DNA of 5,542 bases from Thermococcaceae archaeon (lineage in GTDB: Archaea > Methanobacteriota_B > Thermococci > Thermococcales > Thermococcaceae): assembly GCA_027064745.1 (NCBI GenBank), contig JAMOPD010000400.1, forward strand, positions 1 through 5,542, read 5' to 3'. The position numbers and the translations under genes are program-made. The notes beneath the pieces were generated by a model that was not told the DNA's origin, ran no database searches, and saw only the letters and a list, made by a program, of their open reading frames with translations. Of this stretch, positions 1 to 5,542 are shown piece by piece (within the stretch, counting starts at the first letter, position 1; every line of letters starts with the position of its first letter).

Positions 1-1039
1 GTACTATAATAACCCCACGAGGCATCCAATAACATTTTCTAAAGCTGAATTAACAAAGTTGTTAAAAAAGGCAGGATTTAACTATATCCACTTTTTCTAC
101 TGTTTTCCAGATTATAAATTCGCAGAGACTATAATCAATGACAGCGATGAAATATATAAACATGACATCTACAACTGGATTAATACTCCGTTTCCTCAAT
201 CTGACTGGAATAACAAGCTAAAACTAATAAACAAGATACTCAACAAGCTGGGCCATAAAATAAATGAGAACTTTGCCCTAAAGACTCTTACAAAGGCAAG
301 GTTACTCGGTGAATTTGCAAATTCCTTTTTAATAGTGGCCTCCATGGATTCAACCCCAATATACCTCAAACAAGATTGGATTATAAAGAAATTCTCAATT
401 AAGAGAAGAAGAGAGCTACAGACTATATCAACGCTAAGAAAGACCCGACAGGAGGAATACTATATAGAAAAAACTCGGATGTACCTCCAAGAGAAGGAGA
501 TAAAAATAAAAGAGAACAACATAACCCTAGTTCATAAAGTCGGAAGATTCGGATATCATTTTGGAACTCCTCTCCTCGAAGAAATAAAAGCCGCGGGAGT
601 TGCAGGGGATATAAACAAAATAACCGACATTCTTAAGAAATTACACTCTGCCCTAATTAAACTGCACGGGCTACCCGAAAAAGACTCAGATGGGTACCAA
701 CTAGTTACAGGGAACGCTTTTGATTTCATACCCCGGAATTTAATACAAACACCCACCAATAATCTAATCGCCGTTGATTACGAATTCACAATTGAACATC
801 CCCTACCAAACGATTACATATTATTCAGGGCCATAATAGTGGATGTGCTTCCAAATATTAATATGACAAAACAATGCAAGTTAAAACTTCCCGTCATAGA
901 GGGCGGAATGATTAAACATAAAAAAACAAAACTCGGCATAAAAATATTGAAAAACATATACGGCACATATTCTAAAGAAAGATACAGAGAACATGCAAAG
1001 CTAGAAACAAAAATACAAAAAATAATAAGCGGGGGGTAA
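1..1039 (+). CDS. SAM-dependent methyltransferase-type glycan-modifying protein, C-terminal part (5' end outside window)
   Basis: The frame is open from base 2 with no stop, so the gene starts upstream; the TTG at 59 is internal. 345 residues are visible, numbered here from the first whole codon. Residues 8-40 read like the end of a class I SAM-dependent methyltransferase from polysaccharide clusters: HPITFS, then an AGF turn (24-26), then FPDYK (35-39); FANSFLIVAS (105-114) is another mark of this group. The SAM-binding Rossmann part would lie upstream and is not seen, so methyltransferase activity is inferred. The second half (about 130-290) is the domain that often follows it, with K179, D241, N246 and D259 in a kinase-like order (see findings). 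The Lys-rich C-terminus (about 300-345) is probably helical. Likely role: methylating or capping a surface glycan in the cytoplasm. It is first in a four-gene operon, 4 bases before a glycosyltransferase. Its GC content is clearly lower than that of the next gene. Confident of the family, less so of the activity. Confidence 0.72.
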   Translation, partial: YYNNPTRHPITFSKAELTKLLKKAGFNYIHFFYCFPDYKFAETIINDSDEIYKHDIYNWINTPFPQSDWNNKLKLINKILNKLGHKINENFALKTLTKARLLGEFANSFLIVASMDSTPIYLKQDWIIKKFSIKRRRELQTISTLRKTRQEEYYIEKTRMYLQEKEIKIKENNITLVHKVGRFGYHFGTPLLEEIKAAGVAGDINKITDILKKLHSALIKLHGLPEKDSDGYQLVTGNAFDFIPRNLIQTPTNNLIAVDYEFTIEHPLPNDYILFRAIIVDVLPNINMTKQCKLKLPVIEGGMIKHKKTKLGIKILKNIYGTYSKERYREHAKLETKIQKIISGG

Positions 1040-1040
1040 T
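1031..1040 (+). promoter_or_regulatory. Shine-Dalgarno site of the GT2 gene, overlapping the upstream stop codon
   Basis: GGGGGGTAAT matches the archaeal consensus AGGAGGTGAT at 7 of 10 positions and ends 3 bases before the ATG at 1044. The TAA of the upstream gene (1037-1039) sits inside it, so ribosomes finishing that gene stop on the ribosome binding site of the next, which suggests translational coupling. Confidence 0.6.
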
Positions 1041-1043
1041 CCA

Positions 1044-2099
1044 ATGTTCCCGCGCGTCTCTATCATAATCCTCAACTGGAACGGCTGGCGGGATACAGTG
1101 GAATGCCTAGAATCAGTGTACAGAATAGATTATCCTAACTACGACGTCATCGTTGTTGATAATGCATCCCAAGATGCGTCTATAGAAAAAATCAAAGAAT
1201 ACGCCCAGGGGAAACTGAAAGTCAAATCAAAATTCTTTGACTATAACCCGGAGAACAAACCAATCAAAATTTTTGAGCTCAGTGAGGAGGAGGCACTCCA
1301 GGGGAAATTTAACAGGCCCCTCTATGACAAATATGACCCGGACAGACGATTGATCATTATAAAAAACAGAGACAACTACGGCTTTACTGGGGGCAACAAC
1401 GTAGGCATGAAATTTGCCACCTCGATGCTGGAACCCAAGTATATAATGCTACTGAACAATGACACCGTAGTAGCCAGGGATTTCCTCAATATCCTCACAG
1501 AGCGTGCCGAGCACCACACCAACATCGGCATACTCAGCCCGAAAGTTGTGAAATACCACAATCCGCGGATAATAGATTCCGCCGGTCATGTCCTTGGAGG
1601 GGTAAGAATAGTGGACAGAGGAAAGGGTACCTTAGATGAGGGTCAATTTGATAAGGAAGAAGAGGTGATGGGTGCAATAGCGGCAGCCGCGCTGTACAAT
1701 ACAGAGATGATACTCCAAATCGGGCTTTTTGATGAGACATTTGGAACCAATTATGAGGATGCGGAATACTCCTGGAGAGCAAATAAATTTGGCTGGCCGG
1801 GCCTTTACGTACCGGATGCCGTTGTTTACCACAAGAGAGGTGCAACAACTAATAGACACACAAATATATGGCTGAGAATTTCAAAGAATTACTGGAGGAA
1901 TTCAACCGTAACCGTGTTTAGATACGGGACACTCATCAATAAAATACGGCTAATCATATGGACGATAATAGTCTCCGATGGTAGCTTTCTAAAGTACCTA
2001 CTAAGAATAAACCCGACTCCTCCCATGAACATTTACTGGGGACTTCATGATGCCATGAAAAGACTACGGTCCAATTACCGCAGGGTGAAGTATCTCTAA
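1044..2099 (+). CDS. Glycosyltransferase family 2 (GT-A fold, rhamnosyltransferase-like)
   Basis: This complete 351-residue protein should transfer a sugar from a nucleotide-activated donor to a growing glycan, on the cytoplasmic side of the membrane. The N-terminus VSIIILNWNG (5-14) and VIVVDNAS (35-42) form the nucleotide-binding start of the GT-A fold. NYGFTGGNN (111-119) is the usual second block, LLNND (136-140) is the metal-binding DXD-type motif, and NYEDAEYSWR (236-245) holds the probable catalytic base, E238/D239. VYHKRGAT (261-268) is the conserved late histidine block. All key motifs are present. A stretch of roughly 50 residues (about 53-104) separates the first two blocks and is absent from compact bacterial relatives. 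The C-terminal 60 residues are basic with one short hydrophobic run (302-310), too short for a confident membrane span. The ATG at 1044 is preceded by a good ribosome binding site. Donor and acceptor cannot be predicted. Confidence 0.92.
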   Translation: MFPRVSIIILNWNGWRDTVECLESVYRIDYPNYDVIVVDNASQDASIEKIKEYAQGKLKVKSKFFDYNPENKPIKIFELSEEEALQGKFNRPLYDKYDPDRRLIIIKNRDNYGFTGGNNVGMKFATSMLEPKYIMLLNNDTVVARDFLNILTERAEHHTNIGILSPKVVKYHNPRIIDSAGHVLGGVRIVDRGKGTLDEGQFDKEEEVMGAIAAAALYNTEMILQIGLFDETFGTNYEDAEYSWRANKFGWPGLYVPDAVVYHKRGATTNRHTNIWLRISKNYWRNSTVTVFRYGTLINKIRLIIWTIIVSDGSFLKYLLRINPTPPMNIYWGLHDAMKRLRSNYRRVKYL

Positions 2100-2104
2100 A
2101 AATC

Positions 2105-2110
2105 AGGTGA
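2105..2110 (+). promoter_or_regulatory. Shine-Dalgarno site that decides the start of the GT4 gene
   Basis: AGGTGA is a strong match to the archaeal ribosome binding consensus and lies 5 bases before the ATG at 2116. The alternative GTG start at 2107 lies inside this motif and has no binding site of its own, so ATG 2116 is preferred. The 16-base gap (2100-2115) holds nothing else and is too short for a promoter. Confidence 0.75.
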
Positions 2111-2115
2111 CACTA

Positions 2116-3288
2116 ATGAAAATCTCAATACTCACCCCAAATATGTCATCAAACGCATTGGGGAGGGCATATCTACTTGGACAGTTGCTTAGCCCCGAAA
2201 ATGAGGTTGAGATAGTCGGTCCGGTTTTGGGAGGAGGTATATGGTCTCCCCTGAGGGATACCAACGATGACATAACCATGATACCGATAAAGACAAGAAC
2301 ACTCTTTTCATATGTAAAATATCTAGCGGAGAACATGTCCAGCGATGTGATCTATGTTTCAAAACCCCTGCTCACGAGCTTCGGAATATGGGAAATAGTG
2401 AAAAGCCCGAACAATGTGCCCGTGATCCTTGATATCGACGATTGGGACTTGGCGTTCATAGTCGACTCTATTAAAAAAGGATACCTCCTGTGGTATCAAT
2501 TCCCCGGCCCGCACAATTATTTTAAGGCCCTCCCCGACTTATACGTGCTGGATAAAATCGCAGAAACCATAAACGTTCCCAAAACCGTGTCAAATTCCTT
2601 TCTCAAGAGAAAGTTTGGTGGAACCATTATATGGCACACACGGGACGAAGAGAAGTTTAATCCAAAAAAATATTCCACTGAAACAGCTAAAGAGAAACTT
2701 GGACTGCCTACCGACAAGACCGTCGTGATGTTTTTTGGAACCCCCCGGCCCCACAAAGGGGTAAAAGAGTTAATACTGTCATTTAGGGAGGAGAAACTGG
2801 CCAAGAGAAATGACCTAATGCTGGTAATAGCGGGCATTGGCCGGGATGTATACTCGCAGAGGATTCTAACACTGGCGAGGAAAATTCTAGCCAACAGGGC
2901 CAAATTTATCGGATACATTCCGTTTTCCAAGATACCCGAAGTTGTATCCGCTGCCGATATCTATGTGATTCCCCAAATCGAATCAAAATCCGCCAGGGGA
3001 CAACTTCCAGCAAAGTTGTTTGATGCCATGGCAATGTCCAAGGCGATCATATCAACTAATGTGTCGGATATCCCGGAAATCCTCAACAACGCAGGCATTA
3101 TAATTTCCGGTGACCAAAAGCATATAACAAGTGAACTCTCCAAGGCACTAGTATATCTTCTGGATAATCCCAAAATAATAACTTCTCTGGGAATAAAAGC
3201 CAGGAAAAAGTTTTTGAGAAATTATAGCTTTGGTTGTATGAGAGCATCATTAGAACATGTGTTAAAAACCGCCGTGGGGGACGTGTAA
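2116..3288 (+). CDS. Glycosyltransferase, GT-B fold, family 4 type
   Basis: The protein is 390 residues from the preferred ATG at 2116; the frame extends 3 codons further to a GTG at 2107, which is part of the Shine-Dalgarno site. Length is normal for GT4. The N-terminal domain starts MKISILTPN and holds the acidic DIDDWD block (106-111). A linker-proximal segment has SNSFLKRKFGG (159-169) and HTRD (174-177), typical of one GT4 branch. The C-terminal donor-binding domain begins near 200 with FFGTPRPHKG (206-215; K214 is the usual phosphate-contacting lysine) and continues to PAKLFDAMAM (298-307). The classical EX7E pair is degenerate: D303 stands for the second glutamate and G295 for the first. 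The predicted role is transfer of a hexose or similar sugar to a lipid-linked or surface glycan at the inner membrane face. No signal peptide or membrane segment is evident. It lies between a GT2 and a nucleotide-sugar dehydrogenase in the same operon. Sugar specificity is unknown. Confidence 0.9.
   Translation: MKISILTPNMSSNALGRAYLLGQLLSPENEVEIVGPVLGGGIWSPLRDTNDDITMIPIKTRTLFSYVKYLAENMSSDVIYVSKPLLTSFGIWEIVKSPNNVPVILDIDDWDLAFIVDSIKKGYLLWYQFPGPHNYFKALPDLYVLDKIAETINVPKTVSNSFLKRKFGGTIIWHTRDEEKFNPKKYSTETAKEKLGLPTDKTVVMFFGTPRPHKGVKELILSFREEKLAKRNDLMLVIAGIGRDVYSQRILTLARKILANRAKFIGYIPFSKIPEVVSAADIYVIPQIESKSARGQLPAKLFDAMAMSKAIISTNVSDIPEILNNAGIIISGDQKHITSELSKALVYLLDNPKIITSLGIKARKKFLRNYSFGCMRASLEHVLKTAVGDV
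3276..3281 (+). promoter_or_regulatory. Shine-Dalgarno-like site of the dehydrogenase gene
   Basis: GGGGGA ends 7 bases before the ATG at 3289 and lies in the last codons of the preceding gene. It is a partial match to GGAGG. The preceding stop codon abuts the start (TAAATG), so reinitiation by terminating ribosomes probably helps. Confidence 0.45.
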
Positions 3289-4605
3289 ATGAATGATTGG
3301 CTAACAACACTCAACGAAAAAATCTACACTCACTCAGCTGTAATAGGCATTGTAGGCCTCGGCTATGTGGGCCTTCCGCTGGCGATAGAGTTTTCAAAAA
3401 AGTTCGAGGTCATTGGATACGACGTTGCAGAGGACAAAATAACGATTCTGAAAAACGGAGTTTCATACATAGACGATATTAAAGACGAAGATTTAAATCT
3501 CGACAACTTTACACCAACAAACAATATCGACGATCTTAAAGAGTGTGACTTTATAATAATCGCCGTCCCAACTCCTCTGAGGGAAGACAAAACACCAGAC
3601 TTGAGCTTTGTAAAGTCCTCGGCCGTATCGATTGGAAAGATTCTCCGAAGAGGACAATTTGTAATCCTCGAGAGCACAACCTACCCAGGTACTACGGAGG
3701 AGATTCTAGTCCCCCTACTTGAGGAACATAGCGGGTTAAGGGTCATAAGGGATTTCGGTGTTGCGTACTCCCCAGAACGCGTGGATCCCGGGAATAAAAA
3801 ATACACAATTAGCAACACCCCCAAGGTCGTTGGTGGATTGATACCAGAATTTACTGAAACTGCAGCCCTTCTTTATGGATCAATAGTTACTCAAGTCATT
3901 AAGGTCCAAGACTGTAAGACCGCTGAAGCCGTAAAAATGCTCGAAAATATATTCAGACACGTTAACATTGCTTTGGTAAATGAACTTGCACTTATATTTG
4001 AAAGAATGGGAATTGACATCTGGGAAGTCATTGACGCAGCAAAGACTAAACCATACGGATTCATGGCATTTTATCCTGGGCCTGGAGTTGGAGGACACTG
4101 TATCCCGCTTGATCCATTTTACCTCTCATACAAAGCAAAACAATATGGATTCATACCGAGATTCATAGAAACCGCGGGACAGATAAATGACTACATGCCA
4201 ATACATACCGTAAACTTGCTTGAAGAAGGACTGAGGAAAATCAACATGAAACTATGGGGATCAAAAATCGCAGTACTCGGAATTGCATATAAGAAGAATA
4301 TAAGTGATACCCGCGAGTCTCCAGCGATTAAAATTATCGAAGAACTCATCGAAAGAGGAGCTAAGGTTAGAGTCCATGACCCCTACTCGAAGACCATCAA
4401 AACAAAAGTTGGACTATTCAGTTCGGAGGACCTTAATGAAGTCATCAGATGGGCAGATGCAATAGTCATAGTCACGGACCACGATATGTTTAGAGAAATC
4501 CTTCCCAAACTTTTGACAGAGAATTCTGAAAAGGTTGTCATCGATACAAGAAACGTTGTATGCGCGAAGATTAAAGAAAAGGTCAGGGTTTGCATAAAAA
4601 TATAG
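3289..4605 (+). CDS. Nucleotide-sugar 6-dehydrogenase, UDP-N-acetylhexosamine type (WbpA/TviB-like)
   Basis: This complete 438-residue enzyme of the UDP-glucose/GDP-mannose dehydrogenase family should oxidise C6 of a UDP-sugar to the carboxylate with two NAD+, in the cytoplasm. The NAD-binding site is GLGYVGLP (23-30), with VPTP at 93-96, ESTTYPGTT (128-136) and SPER (161-164). The central helix AEAVKMLEN (212-220) supplies K216 and N220. The catalytic thiol is C271 in GPGVGGHCIPLDP (264-276). The C-terminal UDP-binding domain has GIAYKKNISDTRESPA (331-346). Every expected active-site residue is present. The leader before the Rossmann fold, the ENIFRHVNIALVNEL segment and the YPGPGVGGHC form resemble WbpA/TviB enzymes acting on UDP-GlcNAc or UDP-GalNAc more than UDP-glucose dehydrogenases; UDP-ManNAc (WecC-like) cannot be ruled out. 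The product would be a uronic acid donor for the neighbouring glycosyltransferases. Its ATG directly follows the upstream stop. It is the last gene of the rightward operon. Confidence 0.93.
   Translation: MNDWLTTLNEKIYTHSAVIGIVGLGYVGLPLAIEFSKKFEVIGYDVAEDKITILKNGVSYIDDIKDEDLNLDNFTPTNNIDDLKECDFIIIAVPTPLREDKTPDLSFVKSSAVSIGKILRRGQFVILESTTYPGTTEEILVPLLEEHSGLRVIRDFGVAYSPERVDPGNKKYTISNTPKVVGGLIPEFTETAALLYGSIVTQVIKVQDCKTAEAVKMLENIFRHVNIALVNELALIFERMGIDIWEVIDAAKTKPYGFMAFYPGPGVGGHCIPLDPFYLSYKAKQYGFIPRFIETAGQINDYMPIHTVNLLEEGLRKINMKLWGSKIAVLGIAYKKNISDTRESPAIKIIEELIERGAKVRVHDPYSKTIKTKVGLFSSEDLNEVIRWADAIVIVTDHDMFREILPKLLTENSEKVVIDTRNVVCAKIKEKVRVCIKI
4596..4600 (-). terminator. Weak candidate T-run terminator of the leftward gene
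   Basis: Read on the minus strand, five T follow 16 bases after the stop codon of the leftward glycosyltransferase, inside the last codons of the dehydrogenase gene. A run of five is short, so this is only a candidate. Confidence 0.27.
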
Positions 4606-4616
4606 CTCCCGACCTC

Positions 4617-5542
4617 CTAGGCATATGCTTTTTTTATTACCTCCTTGTTTCTATTCCAATTCCATTTGTCTCTAAGCCTGATGGGAGGTCTGAGTTTGAG
4701 GGATTTTTCAAGGGCAATCTCCACCTCCTTAGGGGTAATATCTATCGCTATCCCACACCGATGGATCTGAACAAAATCCTCCATAAGGGTATCCTTGTTG
4801 ACTATCACTGGTCTTCCCACCACAACACCTTCGAACATTTTCACAGCAAAAGTTCTTCTGATGTTCTCAGTAAGGGGAAAGACCGAGTATATCACATCGC
4901 AGCGTGCGTAATACTCAGCAATACGCTGATAGGGAACGTGGCTTACAAACTCAACGTTAATGTCCGGATACTGCGTGGATAGTAACTTCTGAATTTTGCC
5001 CCTAGACGCCCCTCTACCCACAAAGAGTATCTTCAACGCTTTATTTCTCCGAGCAACCTCAAACAAAGGGATAAAATTGGAGATACTCCGTATGGTTCCT
5101 ATGTATCCCACGATAAGTCCGTTATGCCTTTGTCGTGCTAATCGGGGGAAAAACTTCAAGTCAGGCGTGTTCCAAACCACATATATTTTGTCGGATACGA
5201 CCCCATTCCTCACGAAAAATTCTTTGAACCCCCCATGCCTCCCTCCAACGGACCTACTTACTGTTATCACAGCATCAGAAAGCTTGGCAAATAGTATCTC
5301 CGCCCTCCGAAGGATTTTTCTGACAGGGCTATCTTTTTCCCGTTCTTCAAGAAGTGAGATACGAGTATAGTACAAATCATGAACATCGTAAATAAATTTC
5401 GCTTTGAGGAGCCGGGTTAAGAAAAAAGCCAGCGGAGCCGTATCAAAATCATTCGCATGGATTGCATAAAGACCCGTTCGATTGTTAACGATGTACAAAA
5501 AGGCTTTAAGATAAAACAATGGGAGTTTCAAAAAGAAATCCA
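4617..5542 (-). CDS. Glycosyltransferase, GT-B fold, family 4 type (N-terminus outside window)
   Basis: The minus-strand frame is open to the window edge (first whole codon 5540-5538), so the TTG at 5531 is not taken as the start. 307 residues are visible; compared with typical GT4 proteins, some 60-80 N-terminal residues are missing. The visible part starts late in the acceptor domain: HANDFDTAP (28-36) and IYDVHDLYY (50-58), a hallmark of GT4 enzymes, then DAVITVS (89-95). The donor-binding domain begins near 142 with VGYIGTIR (144-151), then ILFVGRG (171-177) and VKMFEGVVVGRPVIV (233-247). E237 corresponds to the second glutamate of EX7E; the first is replaced by R229, as in other members of the P-x-K-x-F-E branch. 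The C-terminus is intact, ending shortly after a W-N-W-N-R stretch typical of the end of the fold. The predicted role is sugar transfer in the same glycan pathway as the facing operon, but it belongs to a separate transcript. Its promoter lies outside the window. Donor and acceptor are unknown. Confidence 0.88.
   Translation of the reverse strand, partial: DFFLKLPLFYLKAFLYIVNNRTGLYAIHANDFDTAPLAFFLTRLLKAKFIYDVHDLYYTRISLLEEREKDSPVRKILRRAEILFAKLSDAVITVSRSVGGRHGGFKEFFVRNGVVSDKIYVVWNTPDLKFFPRLARQRHNGLIVGYIGTIRSISNFIPLFEVARRNKALKILFVGRGASRGKIQKLLSTQYPDINVEFVSHVPYQRIAEYYARCDVIYSVFPLTENIRRTFAVKMFEGVVVGRPVIVNKDTLMEDFVQIHRCGIAIDITPKEVEIALEKSLKLRPPIRLRDKWNWNRNKEVIKKAYA
4629..4635 (+). terminator. Possible archaeal T-run terminator of the rightward operon
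   Basis: Seven consecutive T on the plus strand begin 24 bases after the dehydrogenase stop codon. Archaeal RNA polymerase commonly terminates at such runs without a hairpin. The run lies inside the 3' coding end of the convergent gene. Only one run was seen, so its efficiency is uncertain. Confidence 0.45.

Noticed and set aside
59..61. TTG as start codon of the first gene
   Set aside because: The frame is open to the window edge, the 19 residues before it fit the methyltransferase family, and no ribosome binding site precedes it.
1534..1848. Minus-strand open frame of 104 codons, Pro/Leu/His rich
   Set aside because: It is antisense to the most conserved part of the GT2 gene; its composition is typical of a non-coding frame.
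2100..2115. Internal promoter between the GT2 and GT4 genes
   Set aside because: The gap is 16 bases and holds only a Shine-Dalgarno site; no archaeal TATA-like box at a suitable distance was seen.
2741..2761. C6 run and a CCCC...GGGG inverted repeat as a regulatory hairpin or slippage site
   Set aside because: The stem is only 4 bases, it lies in conserved GT4 coding sequence (GTPRPHKG), and the frame is intact through it.
2517..2930. Minus-strand open frame of 137 codons
   Set aside because: It is fully inside the GT4 gene on the opposite strand, starts and ends without signals, and has no recognisable motif.
4621..4628. Perfect 8-base palindrome GCATATGC directly before the T7 run, as a hairpin terminator
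   Set aside because: It leaves no room for a loop, and the bases are explained by the C-terminal codons of the leftward gene; the T-run alone is enough for an archaeal terminator.
4590..4982. Plus-strand open frame of 130 codons overlapping the dehydrogenase end
   Set aside because: It lies antisense to the clearly coding leftward glycosyltransferase, has no ribosome binding site suited to it, and its translation resembles no family I know.
4996..5370. Plus-strand open frame of 124 codons
   Set aside because: It is antisense to the conserved core of the leftward glycosyltransferase and is a by-product of that gene's codon usage.

Overview
The window looks like part of a surface-glycan or protein-glycosylation gene cluster from a hyperthermophilic archaeon, most likely a member of the Thermococcales. 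The evidence for this is heavy use of AGA/AGG and ATA codons, proteins rich in Lys, Glu and Ile, GGTGA-type Shine-Dalgarno sites, very tight gene packing, short T-runs instead of hairpin terminators, and glycosyltransferase subfamilies typical of that group. Phylum is inferred with moderate confidence; the genus cannot be read from the sequence.

Layout: four genes run rightward with almost no space between them. First is the C-terminal part of a SAM-dependent methyltransferase-type protein, cut by the left edge of the window. Its visible portion is mostly the poorly characterised domain that follows the methyltransferase, and it carries a kinase-like pattern of residues. Next come a complete family 2 glycosyltransferase with a long insertion, a complete GT-B (family 4 type) glycosyltransferase whose true start is probably 9 bases inside the longest reading frame, and a complete nucleotide-sugar 6-dehydrogenase of the UDP-N-acetylhexosamine type. 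The intergenic gaps are 4, 16 and 0 bases, so these four genes are almost certainly one operon. A fifth gene, another GT4-type glycosyltransferase, lies on the minus strand, meets the operon tail to tail with an 11-base gap, and runs off the right edge.

How the genes could work together: the dehydrogenase would oxidise a UDP-sugar (probably UDP-GlcNAc or an epimer) to the uronic acid. The three glycosyltransferases would transfer this and other sugars to a growing lipid-linked or surface glycan, and the methyltransferase-type protein would modify or cap it. No polymerase, flippase, transporter, epimerase or oligosaccharyltransferase is visible, so the final glycan and its export route cannot be assigned.

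No RNA genes, CRISPR arrays, insertion sequences or long repeats were seen. The window is almost fully coding, with no non-coding stretch longer than 16 bases. The most interesting points are the kinase-like motif in the first gene, its much lower GC content than the next gene, and the convergent junction where each transcript's likely stop signal lies inside the other gene.
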